Assembly: GCF_025499605.1 (NCBI RefSeq)
Contig: NZ_JAFMVC010000001.1
Coordinates: 124,001 to 188,000 of the forward strand
DNA from: Carboxylicivirga litoralis
GTDB taxonomy: Bacteria > Bacteroidota > Bacteroidia > Bacteroidales > Marinilabiliaceae
Length of the DNA: 64,000 nt
Direction: 5' to 3'
Below, piece by piece: positions 45,440-55,807 of this stretch; within the stretch, counting starts at the first letter, position 1; each line of letters opens with the position of its first letter. The position numbers were made by a program, and so were the translations under genes. A model generated the notes under the pieces. The model saw nothing but the letters and a program-made list of their open reading frames with translations. It made no database searches and was not told where the DNA came from.

Positions 45440-46684
45440 TTATTCATATCGTAATGACTCAATAGGATCTAATTTTGAAGCTTTAACAGCAGGCATTAAA
45501 CCCGAAGCTAAACCAACACCCAGACAAACAACAACCCCGAGTATTACCCAGTTCCAGGGCACAATAAAATCAGATTGCAAGGCCATTGACATAAGGTTAC
45601 CAACCAATATGCCAAGTATGATGCCAACCAATCCTCCCAATTGGCCAATAATGATCGATTCGAATAAAAATTGATTACGGATAGCTTTGCTGCTGGCCCC
45701 AATAGCCTTACGAATACCGATTTCTCGTGTACGCTCTGCTACTGCTACGAGCATAATATTCATCAGACCAATAGCTGCCCCCAGTAAGGTAATTAAGCCA
45801 ATTATTGCTGCTATCATAGTCACCTGACCAGTACTTTCAATTAACAAGCGAGAGAGGTTATCACTTTTATTAATATTGAAATTATCCTCATCATGGATGG
45901 TCAAACGACGAATAATCCGGAACAAACCGGTCGCTTCTGAAATAGCTACATCGACTTGCCCACTATCATTGGCCTTCACTACTATTTTATAAGACATGTT
46001 TGGTCGACTAAAAACCTGGCGTACATTTGTTACCGGAAGCAACAAAATATTATCGCTTTGTGAACCAAAACCCGCTCCTTTCTCTTCTAGAACACCTATA
46101 ACCCTATATTTAGCACCGCCCGAAAGAATAACTTTATCCACCGGATCTTGATTATTTGGAAACACTTTTTTTGCCAGTGCACTTCCCAAAACAGCCACAT
46201 AGCGATTATCCTTTATTTCTTGTTGTGTAAAATTCCTACCTCGCGCAATATTATGCCCTTCAACATCCATAAAATTCTCATCAACACCAATCACCATCAC
46301 GTTCGGGTTCGATTTATCAGACTCATGTTTAACAGTTGCTCCACCAGTGGCATTATGCGAAACAGCCACGACTGCAGGAAAATCAAACTCATCTTTAAAT
46401 TGCATGGCTTCCCTAAAGGAAATTGACCCATAGCGCTTATTACGCAATTCACGCTTACCAATCTGCACGTTAATACCCCTGTTCTCAATCGTAAATGAGT
46501 TGGCTCCCATGCCTGTAAATTTGCTACTTATAGTCGCCTGAATAGATGATATAGCTGTTAATATCCCAATGAGTGCCGTTAAGCCAATACCAATAATCAG
46601 GATGGTTAAAATGGTCCTTAGCAGATTTGTTCGGATCGAACCCAATGCTATGCGAAGGTTCTCATATATCAGTGTCAGCTTCAT
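45440..46684 (-). CDS. MacB-type ABC transporter permease (FtsX-like)
   Basis: This 414-residue membrane protein has one N-terminal helix (about residues 18-42), a periplasmic MacB-like domain (about 45-270) and three C-terminal helices with the FtsX motif ERTREIGIRKAIGAS (about 316-330). Such permeases pair with an ATPase to move lipoproteins, peptides or drugs mechanically across the envelope. No ATPase or membrane fusion gene is adjacent, so partners must be encoded elsewhere. It is divergent from aconitase. Confidence 0.9.
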   Translation of the reverse strand: MKLTLIYENLRIALGSIRTNLLRTILTILIIGIGLTALIGILTAISSIQATISSKFTGMGANSFTIENRGINVQIGKRELRNKRYGSISFREAMQFKDEFDFPAVVAVSHNATGGATVKHESDKSNPNVMVIGVDENFMDVEGHNIARGRNFTQQEIKDNRYVAVLGSALAKKVFPNNQDPVDKVILSGGAKYRVIGVLEEKGAGFGSQSDNILLLPVTNVRQVFSRPNMSYKIVVKANDSGQVDVAISEATGLFRIIRRLTIHDEDNFNINKSDNLSRLLIESTGQVTMIAAIIGLITLLGAAIGLMNIMLVAVAERTREIGIRKAIGASSKAIRNQFLFESIIIGQLGGLVGIILGILVGNLMSMALQSDFIVPWNWVILGVVVCLGVGLASGLMPAVKASKLDPIESLRYE

Positions 46685-46876
46685 ATCGGGTGAGTTTCAG
46701 CAAAAATAATTCAGGCATCAAGTTACTAAAACTATTCAGATTGCCTGCTAAATCTACAACCAATTCCCATTTTAACTGTTACAAAACATAACACTACCTA
46801 AGCTCTTTTTTAGTAAGTTTGTTGTCCTTATAATTCGTAATAAAATCGATAATAATAATATTAAACCAATAGTAGA

Positions 46877-49141
46877 ATGGCTTTTGATATTGAAATGATT
46901 AAAAAGGTCTATAACGAGCTACCTGGCAAAGTTGAAAAAACGCGCCAAATGCTTAATAAACCTCTTACTTTAACCGAAAAGATTCTGTATGCGCATCTAT
47001 CTGACAATCTACCAGGTACACCTCATGAACGAGGTGCATCATATGTCAACTTTAACCCCGACAGGGTAGCGATGCAGGATGCTACTGCGCAAATGGCATT
47101 ATTGCAGTTTATGCAAGCTGGCAAAACGCGAGTAGCCGTTCCTTCAACTGCACATGCCGATCACCTGATTCAGGCTCAAGTGGGTGCTGATAAAGATTTG
47201 GCCACTGCTGAAGTGACCAATAAAGAAGTGTACGACTTCTTAAGTTCTGTATCCAATAAATATGGCATTGGCTTTTGGAAACCGGGAGCTGGTATTATTC
47301 ACCAGGTAGTACTTGAAAACTACGCCTTTCCAGGTGGTATGATGATTGGAACTGATTCACACACTGTTAATGCCGGTGGGTTAGGTATGGTTGCGATTGG
47401 TGTAGGTGGTGCCGATGCCGTTGATGTAATGGCGGGCATGCCTTGGGAACTGAAATTTCCAAAACTTATTGGCGTTAAATTAACCGGCCAACTAAATGGA
47501 TGGGCTGCGCCTAAAGACATTATCTTAAAAGTGGCTGGCCTTTTAACTGTAAAAGGAGGAACCGGATGTATTGTTGAGTATTTTGGCGATGGTGCCAAAT
47601 CAATTAGCTGTACTGGTAAAGGAACGATCTGTAACATGGGTGCTGAAATTGGCGCAACCACCTCAACCTTTGGATATGATGCATCAATGGCGCGCTATCT
47701 TGAAGCGACTGGCCGTGCTGATGTTGCAGCGGCTGCCAATGAGGTTAAAGAACACCTGACAGCCGATGCAGAAGTTTATGCTAATCCTGAAAAATATTTC
47801 GACCAGGTAATCGAAATCGATTTAAATACTTTAGAACCACATTTAAATGGCCCATTTACGCCTGATAAGGCAACCCCAATATCAAAAATGCGTGAAGAAG
47901 CTGAGAAAAATGGCTGGCCACTAAAGGTTGAAGTAGGCTTAATTGGTTCATGTACCAACTCTTCATACGAAGATATTTCAAGAGCGGCATCTGTTGCCAA
48001 GCAAGCAGCAGAGAAGAACTTGAAAGCAGCTGGCGAATTTAAAATTACACCAGGCTCAGAACAAGTTCGCTACACCATTGAACGTGATGGTTTGATTGAC
48101 ACGTTCAACCAAATGGGTGGTGAAGTTTACGCTAATGCCTGTGGACCATGTATTGGAATGTGGGCGCGTGTAGGAGCCGAAAAACAAGAAAAAAATACCA
48201 TTGTTCATTCGTTCAACCGTAACTTTGCCAAACGTGCCGATGGTAATCCAAATACCTATGCTTTTGTTGGCTCTCCCGAATTAGTTACGGCTTTAGCTAT
48301 TGCTGGTGATTTAGGCTTTAACCCTATTACTGACACACTCAAAAATGAGAAAGGTGAAGAGGTGAAGTTAGATGAACCAACAGGGCACGAATTGCCGCCT
48401 AAAGGCTTTGATGTGAAAGATGCGGGTTATCAGGCTCCTGCTGAAGATGGCTCAGACATTGAAGTAGTAGTGAGTCCTGAAAGCGATCGTCTTCAGTTAT
48501 TAACCCCATTTACCCCCTGGGATGGAAAAAATATTACCGGAGCTCGATTGCTTATTAAAGCTAAAGGCAAATGTACGACTGACCACATCTCGATGGCCGG
48601 TCCATGGCTGAAGTTCCGTGGTCATCTAGATAACATTTCTAACAACATGTTGATTGGTGCCGTTAACTTCTTCAATGAAGAGACTAACAATGTAAAAAAT
48701 CAATTAACAGGTGAATATGGTGAAGTACCAGCTACACAGCGTGCCTACAAAGCAGAAGGTATCCCAACCATTGTTGTGGGAGATCATAACTATGGCGAAG
48801 GTTCGTCGCGCGAGCATGCTGCTATGGAACCGCGTCACATGGGAGTTCGTGCTGTTTTGGTGAAGAGTTTTGCCCGCATTCACGAAACAAACCTTAAGAA
48901 GCAGGGAATGCTTGGTTTAACCTTTGCCAATGAAGCTGACTACGATAAAATTATGGAAGATGATACGTTTAACTTCCTTGATTTAGATGCATTTGCTCCT
49001 GGCAAACCTTTGCAAATAGAGCTTGTTCACACTGATGGTTCTAAAGATGTTATTACGGCTAATCACTCATACAACGAGCAACAAATAGCCTGGTTTAAAG
49101 CTGGTTCTGCTTTGAATTTGATAAAAGAACAAAACAAGTAG
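46877..49141 (+). CDS. acnA: Aconitate hydratase, mitochondrial type
   Basis: This 754-residue enzyme isomerises citrate to isocitrate in the TCA cycle. The three [4Fe-4S] cysteines are visible: Cys359 in [13 protein letters not shown], and Cys422 and Cys425 in [11 protein letters not shown]. Substrate-binding signatures include [21 protein letters not shown] and, in the swivelling C-terminal domain, [15 protein letters not shown]. Length and motif spacing match the mitochondrial ACO2 type rather than E. coli AcnA (about 890) or AcnB (about 865), so the symbol is used loosely. A TAAGTTTG box at 46814-46821 matches a -7 element, but no clear -33 is present. No other TCA genes are adjacent. Confidence 0.95.
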   Translation: MAFDIEMIKKVYNELPGKVEKTRQMLNKPLTLTEKILYAHLSDNLPGTPHERGASYVNFNPDRVAMQDATAQMALLQFMQAGKTRVAVPSTAHADHLIQAQVGADKDLATAEVTNKEVYDFLSSVSNKYGIGFWKPGAGIIHQVVLENYAFPGGMMIGTDSHTVNAGGLGMVAIGVGGADAVDVMAGMPWELKFPKLIGVKLTGQLNGWAAPKDIILKVAGLLTVKGGTGCIVEYFGDGAKSISCTGKGTICNMGAEIGATTSTFGYDASMARYLEATGRADVAAAANEVKEHLTADAEVYANPEKYFDQVIEIDLNTLEPHLNGPFTPDKATPISKMREEAEKNGWPLKVEVGLIGSCTNSSYEDISRAASVAKQAAEKNLKAAGEFKITPGSEQVRYTIERDGLIDTFNQMGGEVYANACGPCIGMWARVGAEKQEKNTIVHSFNRNFAKRADGNPNTYAFVGSPELVTALAIAGDLGFNPITDTLKNEKGEEVKLDEPTGHELPPKGFDVKDAGYQAPAEDGSDIEVVVSPESDRLQLLTPFTPWDGKNITGARLLIKAKGKCTTDHISMAGPWLKFRGHLDNISNNMLIGAVNFFNEETNNVKNQLTGEYGEVPATQRAYKAEGIPTIVVGDHNYGEGSSREHAAMEPRHMGVRAVLVKSFARIHETNLKKQGMLGLTFANEADYDKIMEDDTFNFLDLDAFAPGKPLQIELVHTDGSKDVITANHSYNEQQIAWFKAGSALNLIKEQNK

Positions 49142-49167
49142 AAAGAAAAATATCAATGATTATGCTG

Positions 49168-49199
49168 AGGCTGTCGAATTATCGGCAGCCTTTTTTTTT
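49168..49199. terminator. Bidirectional terminator between acnA and the EamA gene
   Basis: AGGCTG-T-CG pairs with CG-G-CAGCCT around AATTAT and is followed by nine T on the plus strand. Its right arm contains the last codons and stop of the convergent EamA gene (stop at 49179-49181), so hairpin and coding sequence overlap. Confidence 0.8.
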
Positions 49200-50081
49200 G
49201 CGGTTAATCAGGTAAACACCTATCAATACAACACCCATAAATAATAGATGGAAAGCCGTAATAATCTCGCCATCAAACACCCCCCATGAAATGGCAAAAA
49301 TCGGAATTACATAAGTTACAGACGAGGCAAAAACAGGGGATGCATAACCAATAAGCGTATTCATCATTAACATTGCAATGGCCGTTCCCATAATTCCTAA
49401 TACAGCGAGGGCTGCTAAATGCCATTGCCAATCAAAGCTCATTCCTACACTTTGCCAGTCAGACATAAAGAAGTTAATTATAGCTGGTGGACCTATAAAA
49501 AGGAACGAAAGCGCCGTTATTTTAACACCTGACAAATGACCCAAAAATGACTTTACCACATTAATATTAAAAGCATAGCAGATGGTAGCCAACACAATAA
49601 AAAAAGCATAGCTATTAATATTACTCAATGCCACATCTTTGCCCGATGTAATCAAACCTAGAGCCCCCAGCAAACCCAAGGAAATACCAATAAACTGCCG
49701 CCCTTTCACCTTTAATTTAAAAAACAACAAACCCACAAGCATTGTAAAAACAGGCGTCAGTGAATTTAACATACCTGCCAAAGCGCTATCAATGCGAGTC
49801 TGTGCTTTCGTAAACAAAAAAGCAGGCAGGAAATTCCCAAGAAACCCAGCAATAAACAATGGTAACAGGTCTTTTCGTTTCAATTGCTTTAGGTATTTAA
49901 CTGATAATGGTAAAAGAAACAGCGATGCAAAACCTATACGCAACGAAGCGGTTTGAACACTGGTGAAGCTTTTCAAACCAATCTTCATTAAAATAAAAGA
50001 GCTACCCCATATAAAGGCTAACAGCAGCAAAACAGCAAATTGAAACCATTTCTTTTCCCAAGGCATAAGCAGATTTTTCAA
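49179..50081 (-). CDS. EamA-family (DMT) transporter
   Basis: This 300-residue membrane protein has ten hydrophobic helices arranged as two EamA repeats (about residues 15-145 and 158-295). The first repeat opens with LLLLAFIWGSSFILMKIGLK, typical of drug/metabolite transporters. Members export amino acids, amines or drugs; the substrate here is unknown. The C-terminus is basic (NRKKKGCR). An internal ATG at 50066 is an alternative start that removes five residues. Confidence 0.88.
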   Translation of the reverse strand: MKNLLMPWEKKWFQFAVLLLLAFIWGSSFILMKIGLKSFTSVQTASLRIGFASLFLLPLSVKYLKQLKRKDLLPLFIAGFLGNFLPAFLFTKAQTRIDSALAGMLNSLTPVFTMLVGLLFFKLKVKGRQFIGISLGLLGALGLITSGKDVALSNINSYAFFIVLATICYAFNINVVKSFLGHLSGVKITALSFLFIGPPAIINFFMSDWQSVGMSFDWQWHLAALAVLGIMGTAIAMLMMNTLIGYASPVFASSVTYVIPIFAISWGVFDGEIITAFHLLFMGVVLIGVYLINRKKKGCR

Positions 50082-50184
50082 CGAAACTAGTATTTTTTTG
50101 CTTACCCTGAACGGATTCTAACTTATATCATACCCATTCCCTTTCAATCTTCATATCTTTATTTCAAATTCAATCATATTAATT

Positions 50185-52239
50185 ATGCGTTCACTTTCTA
50201 TTACCAGTTTTTTACTGGCCATATTGCTACTTGCAAGCTTTCAAACAATAGCTCAGGATGTTTTAACACCTGATGAATTACTTCATCTTAAATCAAGCAG
50301 AACGGTGCAGATGCACCCCGATGGTATAAAATTGATTTATACGGTTTATACACCTCGAACCCCCAATGAAGCACCCGGAGGTTCGCACGTAAAATATATG
50401 TTGGCCGATTTAAAAACCAACACAAGCACACCTCTTTTTAAGGATGATATTGCCGGAAGTTCACCACGGTGGAGCAACGATGGTAAACATCTGGCTTTTA
50501 GAATGCGAACAGAAGGAGCCAACCAAATATTTGTTATTCCTAAGGGCCAAGACGAGGCTATTAAAATCACCAATGAAAGTAATGGTGTAAACAGCTTTAT
50601 GTGGAACCCGGACGGAAAAGGCTTTGCTTACCTGTCAACAACACCAAAAACAGACAGAGAAAAAGAGCTTAAAAAACGCGGCTATGACTTTATCTTTTAC
50701 GAAGAGAACATCAAAAACGATAATCTGTTCCTGATTAAAATTGATGAGCATTTTAAGCTAACAGCCAGAACTCAAATTACGAAAGAGGTTAACATTTGGG
50801 ATTTTAACTTCGACAAAACAGGTAAGCAGCTTGCTTACACAGCGACAGGCCTAAAGTTGATTGATCAAAAATATATGTTTCGCAAAATTCACATCTTCAA
50901 CCTTGAAACCGGAAAAGTAAAACGTGTGCTTGACAACGTTGGTAAACTAGGCAATTACAGTTTTAGTCCCGATGGAATGCACTTGACTTACACCGGTGCT
51001 TTAAACATTAACGACCATGCTGTTAGCCAGCTTTATAAAGTTAATATTGAAAGTGGCGAAACCTCTAACTTAACTCCGAAAAACTACAAAGGCCATATCA
51101 GCTGGGGCGATTGGAAGAGCAACAAAGAAATTGTTTACCTGGTACACGAAGGTGTTTATCCAAAACTATACACCGTTGCGCTTAAAAACAGTAAACGAAA
51201 ACTAATATTAGATGCTAAAACTAGCGGAACCATTTTCAGCGCACCTGTCTTCTCTGCTGATTTTAAGTCATTCGCTTTCAGTGGAAGCACTCCTAAAGAC
51301 ATGTCAAATATCTATAAATGGAATGGTAAAAGTGAGCCAAGCAAAATAACTGATATCAATCCTGAACTATCCAAAAATACATTAGGCGAACAAGAAGTGA
51401 TTAACTTCTCTGCCCGCGATGGTTTAAACATAGAAGGTTTGTTGATGAAACCGGTTGGTTATAAAACAGGCGAAAAATACCCTTTAATTGTTTATGTACA
51501 CGGAGGACCTGAATCTCACCATTCCAATGGCTGGCTTTCGGGTTATTCAACTCCCGGACAAGTGATGGCAGGAAAAGGCTATTTAGTAGCTTATTTTAAC
51601 TATCGTGCCAGCACAGGTTATGGCGTTGATTTTGCGATGGAAGGCTTTAAAGACCCGGCAGGTAAAGAGTTTGATGACTTAGCTGATGGCATTGATTACC
51701 TGGTTAACAACTACAGTGCAGATAAAAACCGCGTTGGCATGGCCGGTGGCTCTTACGGCGGATATGCTTCTGCATGGTTCGCTACCTACTACACCGATTA
51801 CATCAAGGCAGCAGCTGTTTTTGTAGGTATTACCAACATCATCAGTAAAAAAGGAACCACTGATATTGCTTATGAAGAGCTGTATGTACATAGTGGCGAA
51901 CCGTTGGAAAAACAGTGGGATATGAACCTGAAACGCAGTCCTGTTTACCACGCTCATAAAAGTAAAACGGCCACGTTAATTTATGGTGGTGCTGCCGATC
52001 CACGCATCCATCCTTCACAAAGCATGGAGCTATATCGTCGTATGAAGATGAATGAACATCCGGCAGTTCGCCTGGTGCAATACCCGGGTGAAGGCCATGG
52101 TAACCGCAAGCAGGTTGGCCGCATTGATGTGCTTTACCGCCAAATTGGCTGGATGGATTGGTATGTAAAAGACCTCAAACCCTTGGATGGTGAGATGCCT
52201 CCGCTTGATATAAGCGATAAGTATGGTTTGGATTGGTAA
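50185..52239 (+). CDS. S9-family prolyl oligopeptidase-type peptidase
   Basis: This 684-residue exported serine peptidase has a signal peptide (residues 1-24, ending TIAQ). A beta-propeller with WD40-like/PD40 repeats (about 40-410, for example SPRWSNDGKHLAF) is followed by an alpha/beta hydrolase domain (about 430-684). The catalytic triad can be read: Ser523 in GGSYGGYA, Asp605 in GGAADPRIHP and His638 in GEGHGN. The propeller restricts access to short peptides. Periplasmic peptide breakdown is likely. It is followed by a bidirectional terminator. Confidence 0.92.
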   Translation: MRSLSITSFLLAILLLASFQTIAQDVLTPDELLHLKSSRTVQMHPDGIKLIYTVYTPRTPNEAPGGSHVKYMLADLKTNTSTPLFKDDIAGSSPRWSNDGKHLAFRMRTEGANQIFVIPKGQDEAIKITNESNGVNSFMWNPDGKGFAYLSTTPKTDREKELKKRGYDFIFYEENIKNDNLFLIKIDEHFKLTARTQITKEVNIWDFNFDKTGKQLAYTATGLKLIDQKYMFRKIHIFNLETGKVKRVLDNVGKLGNYSFSPDGMHLTYTGALNINDHAVSQLYKVNIESGETSNLTPKNYKGHISWGDWKSNKEIVYLVHEGVYPKLYTVALKNSKRKLILDAKTSGTIFSAPVFSADFKSFAFSGSTPKDMSNIYKWNGKSEPSKITDINPELSKNTLGEQEVINFSARDGLNIEGLLMKPVGYKTGEKYPLIVYVHGGPESHHSNGWLSGYSTPGQVMAGKGYLVAYFNYRASTGYGVDFAMEGFKDPAGKEFDDLADGIDYLVNNYSADKNRVGMAGGSYGGYASAWFATYYTDYIKAAAVFVGITNIISKKGTTDIAYEELYVHSGEPLEKQWDMNLKRSPVYHAHKSKTATLIYGGAADPRIHPSQSMELYRRMKMNEHPAVRLVQYPGEGHGNRKQVGRIDVLYRQIGWMDWYVKDLKPLDGEMPPLDISDKYGLDW

Positions 52240-52248
52240 AAAACTTGT

Positions 52249-52283
52249 ATGCGCTACTTTAAAACAGGTAGCGCATTTTTTTT
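52249..52283. terminator. Bidirectional terminator between the S9 peptidase and DEAD-box genes
   Basis: ATGCGCTAC (52249-52257) pairs perfectly with GTAGCGCAT (52268-52276), followed by eight T. It separates two convergent genes. Confidence 0.85.
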
Positions 52284-53607
52284 ACTTCGAAATTCCCATC
52301 TTCAGCTTCTTGCCTTTTATTCTTTCATTTTTCAGAAGCTGTAGCACTTTCTTAATTTTCGTTCTTCGAACAGCAACAAAAGCGCTATAATCGAGCACAT
52401 CAATCAATCCCAGTTCGTCTTTCTGCAGCTTTCCTTTTTTAAGAAAGAGACCAACAATATCTACTTTGTTAACTTTATCTTTTTTCCCACTGCCAATATA
52501 AATGGTTTGCCATTCGGGGAGTTCTGGCAAAGGCATCTCCATTGCTAAGTCTTCAAACACAATATTATCGGATACAAATTCGGGAACTGACTCTTCCTCT
52601 GCCATAACCAGATAAGCTGTCCCATCAGCGTGCATACGAGCTGTGCGGCCATTGCGATGCACAAAAGCATCCTCTTTAGATGGCAAGTGATAATGAATGA
52701 CATATTGAATTTCAGGGATATCTAAACCGCGCGAAGCTAAATCAGTAGTTATCAACAAATGATGACTGCCATTTCGGAACTTTAATAATGCACGCTCACG
52801 CTCTTCCTGCTTCATACCTCCATGAAACACATCGTGCTCTACTCCTTGTTGCTTCAGGTGATTACTGATTCTATCAGCCGCATCACGGTGGTTAACAAAA
52901 GCCAGCATAGGAGCATTTCCCAAATAACAAATCAAGCGAACAAATACATCCAGTTTATCCTTTCCTTCTGCTCGAACGGCTTTCAATTCAAGCTTGTGAG
53001 GCACATTAGTTTCTTCTATAAAATTAAGTTCTTCAGGACTTTTTAATCGCGTAAATGTCGGTATTTCATCCATAGCTGTGGCCGATGTTAACACCCGCTG
53101 TCTGACATTTTTCAGTTCATTAATAATTTCCTTCATCTCTTTCTGAAAGCCCAGTTCCAGCGCTTTATCAAACTCATCTAAAACCAGAAAGCGAATGGAA
53201 GAAGCATTAAACGAACCACGCCGCAAGTGATCGGCTATCCGCCCTGGTGTACCAATCAGAACAGCTGGTGGATGTTGCAGGTTATTAATTTCCGTTTTAA
53301 TCGAATGACCACCATAACAACAGTTAACTTTAAAACCTGTTCGCATTTGCTTAAATACCTGCTCTATTTGCAAAGCTAATTCGCGGGCCGGAGCCAAAAT
53401 CAAAACCTGAACCCCTGAATTATCACGATCGAGCCCCTCTAAAAGTGGCAATAGAAATGCCAGTGTTTTACCAGAACCGGTTGGCGATAACAACACAACA
53501 TCCTGCCTGTCTTTTATTGCACCAAACGCGGCCTCCTGCATAGGGTTAATTGCCTGTATCTTCAGATTATGTAGCGCTGCTTTACTTATTTTCTGTAACT
53601 GTTGCAT
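52282..53607 (-). CDS. DEAD-box RNA helicase with DbpA-like C-terminal domain
   Basis: This 441-residue ATP-dependent RNA helicase shows motif Q (INPMQEAAFGAI), motif I SPTGSGKT, Ia PARELALQ, Ib GTPGRIADHL, motif II DEFD (a DEAD variant, Asp-Glu-Phe-Asp), motif III SAT and motif VI HRNGRTARM. The C-terminal 70 residues (YIGSGKKDKVNKVDIVGLFL) match the DbpA RNA-binding domain, which in E. coli targets 23S rRNA hairpin 92. The ATG at 53607 is chosen over 53634 because a TATCTTTG -7 box (53612-53619, reverse strand) would start transcription between the two. A role in ribosome assembly is likely. Confidence 0.88.
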   Translation of the reverse strand: MQQLQKISKAALHNLKIQAINPMQEAAFGAIKDRQDVVLLSPTGSGKTLAFLLPLLEGLDRDNSGVQVLILAPARELALQIEQVFKQMRTGFKVNCCYGGHSIKTEINNLQHPPAVLIGTPGRIADHLRRGSFNASSIRFLVLDEFDKALELGFQKEMKEIINELKNVRQRVLTSATAMDEIPTFTRLKSPEELNFIEETNVPHKLELKAVRAEGKDKLDVFVRLICYLGNAPMLAFVNHRDAADRISNHLKQQGVEHDVFHGGMKQEERERALLKFRNGSHHLLITTDLASRGLDIPEIQYVIHYHLPSKEDAFVHRNGRTARMHADGTAYLVMAEEESVPEFVSDNIVFEDLAMEMPLPELPEWQTIYIGSGKKDKVNKVDIVGLFLKKGKLQKDELGLIDVLDYSAFVAVRRTKIKKVLQLLKNERIKGKKLKMGISK

Positions 53608-53715
53608 AGCGCAAAGATAGACTTTAGTTTTCAAGTGGTGACAACAATAATACGTGGTGACATAATTTGAAAACTATTTTCGCTACTTTCCGTATTTCAA
53701 TTGAAACATGATTTT

Positions 53716-55803
53716 ATGCCCCAATATCTCCTTAGCATTGCCCTTATTATAAGTTCCTGCTTTTCGATACATGCGCAGAAACTCACTTCGCAACAGGAAA
53801 TATGGTTGTATCGGATTGTACAAAAAACACCAGTATTAAAAAGCAACTGGGATTCGTACTTTTCTTTTGACCAACAAGCATTTATAAAAAACCATTATAG
53901 CGATAGTTACATCGATTATGATGCCATTGCGTATTATCAGAAGCACCAACCGCAAAGCCTTGAAATTGATTATTTAAGCATCGCACACTCATCACACGGT
54001 TTAATTGCCGAAGCTGCCATAAAACTGACTCTTTGGGAATTGAACGAAGCGTTAAAAAACTGCATCTATAATAAAGAACTTTGCAACGATTCTTTGTTTA
54101 CTCAGCTGCAATCGACCTTAAAACCTTATATCCCGAGCCGTCTAAGCAATAAGAAAAAAGCAGAACTTTACACCAGTATTATGCACCCCTCCTTGCCCAT
54201 ATTCAAAAAGATGGAGCAACTGGATAGGCTCAAAATTGATGTAGAGAATCAAAAGCTGCTGCTAAACAAATGGAGCGAGACAGTAACCAACTACAGCTTT
54301 AAGAGAAGTCAGTATCATTTCAGCACTCTTTCGGGTGGCCAGACATTGGCCAGCACAACATTTTTGGCAGCGGGCGAAGGCAGTGGAACAGCAGGACTTT
54401 TATACGAATGGGAACTCAATCCACAGGACAGTACAAAGCGGTGGTATGGGAAAGGTATTGGTTTATTTACTTACCAAACACGAACCAGAAATAATGAATT
54501 GAAATTACGACCACACTTATCAAAAAAAATGACCATCCCAGCAGGCCAACCAATGGCCTTACATACGTCACTTTGGGGACTCGATTCATCGTTCAAACCC
54601 ATGTTAATAGTAACAGATGATACGGTTAGTTACCATCTCTTTGCCATCTCAAACACTAAAAACCTGTCGCCTGATAGTCAATTGAGCACCGGCATCTCAC
54701 CTATGGAACGCATTGAACAACATCGCCAGCAGAACATTGAAAAACCAATGCTGAAGCTCCAATCAAACAAACTGTTGCAGAAGGCATATAACAATAAACA
54801 ACTTATTAATGAGCAGATTGAAAAATTGGAAAGTGAGATTGACACATTAAAAAAATATGAACCTGACAACACCGAAGCCATTGAGTACAGATTGCGCCTG
54901 ATAGACGCCAAATTAACTTCATTGAGTGAAAAAGAACAACGCATTAAAGAACTGGAACAGGAAGCCTCAAAAGACTATAGAACCATTGACAATGCTGAGA
55001 AGAAATTACAGAGTATGATTGAGCTGCTAGGCCCCTCTCCACAGCAATGGACCTTCAAAGATGATATTTATACTTTTCCATCGGGCGTGAGGTTTAATGC
55101 ACCTACTCAGGATTTGATATTTCCGGCCAGCCCACAGGAGCGCGAGTTGGAAATACGATTATTATCAGCCGGTTACTCATTAGAAGGAACAAAAAAAGAT
55201 GAAGTTCAAGCCTATGTGAGCATTACCGATGCCATTGAACAACAACCAGAACACTTAATATCTGAAAAACTGTCCATTGATACTACCTTTCTTATCCACT
55301 TTAACCCAGATGAGTATCAAAAACCAATCAACCTCATTTGGACAAGCAAGCAATTATCTATTCTCCAGTCTTTTAAAAACATCAGGCTCGAAATTGGGAA
55401 ATTACCCATGCCCGATTCGTTAAAAAGCACCGACATAAAATACCATAACCGCGTAAGAGAATACCAATCACCATTAACGAAGAACGCCATTAATCGTGTG
55501 GTTCAACTTCAGTTTATTTCAGAAGATAGCACCTTAATCATTCGTTCACTAGCCAGTGCCGATTTAGTTCCAACCCGACTCTCAAAAGCCCCTGAATCCT
55601 TGCGTAATTTGTTGAAAACAAAGTACTACTCTAACACCAATAATGAATACCTGATTGCTTTACGCGCCTATTGCGCCTTGATGAATGCTCTTGACTCGTT
55701 TGGCATTTCTACTGCAACAATTAGTAGCGATGAAATCCAGCACAACCTGAACCTTAACGATGAAACAATTCAGCTAATTTTAAACGCGGTAAAAAATAAC
55801 TAA
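53716..55803 (+). CDS. Large exported protein of unknown family
   Basis: This 695-residue protein begins at the ATG 53716 with a signal peptide (MPQYLLSIALIISSCFSIHA); a TTG 15 bases earlier is less likely. I do not recognise a family. The N-terminal 210 residues are helical and Gln/Asn-rich. About 215-320 (GSGTAGLLYEWELNPQDSTK) looks beta-rich. About 345-430 is a strong coiled coil with heptads (LINEQIEKLESEIDTLKKYE). About 440-695 is mixed and includes a strand-rich region (DDIYTFPSGVRF). No lipobox, type IX C-terminal domain or catalytic motif is evident. Its stop lies five bases before the oxyR stop on the other strand. Location is probably periplasmic. Confidence 0.75.
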   Translation: MPQYLLSIALIISSCFSIHAQKLTSQQEIWLYRIVQKTPVLKSNWDSYFSFDQQAFIKNHYSDSYIDYDAIAYYQKHQPQSLEIDYLSIAHSSHGLIAEAAIKLTLWELNEALKNCIYNKELCNDSLFTQLQSTLKPYIPSRLSNKKKAELYTSIMHPSLPIFKKMEQLDRLKIDVENQKLLLNKWSETVTNYSFKRSQYHFSTLSGGQTLASTTFLAAGEGSGTAGLLYEWELNPQDSTKRWYGKGIGLFTYQTRTRNNELKLRPHLSKKMTIPAGQPMALHTSLWGLDSSFKPMLIVTDDTVSYHLFAISNTKNLSPDSQLSTGISPMERIEQHRQQNIEKPMLKLQSNKLLQKAYNNKQLINEQIEKLESEIDTLKKYEPDNTEAIEYRLRLIDAKLTSLSEKEQRIKELEQEASKDYRTIDNAEKKLQSMIELLGPSPQQWTFKDDIYTFPSGVRFNAPTQDLIFPASPQERELEIRLLSAGYSLEGTKKDEVQAYVSITDAIEQQPEHLISEKLSIDTTFLIHFNPDEYQKPINLIWTSKQLSILQSFKNIRLEIGKLPMPDSLKSTDIKYHNRVREYQSPLTKNAINRVVQLQFISEDSTLIIRSLASADLVPTRLSKAPESLRNLLKTKYYSNTNNEYLIALRAYCALMNALDSFGISTATISSDEIQHNLNLNDETIQLILNAVKNN

Positions 55804-55807
55804 CAGT

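Noticed and set aside
46620-46684. Similarity of the ABC permease N-terminus to a segment near 44430-44460 (both contain LIYEN)
   Set aside because: The match is a few residues long and the second segment is an out-of-frame reading in the CIA30 remnant, so it is chance.
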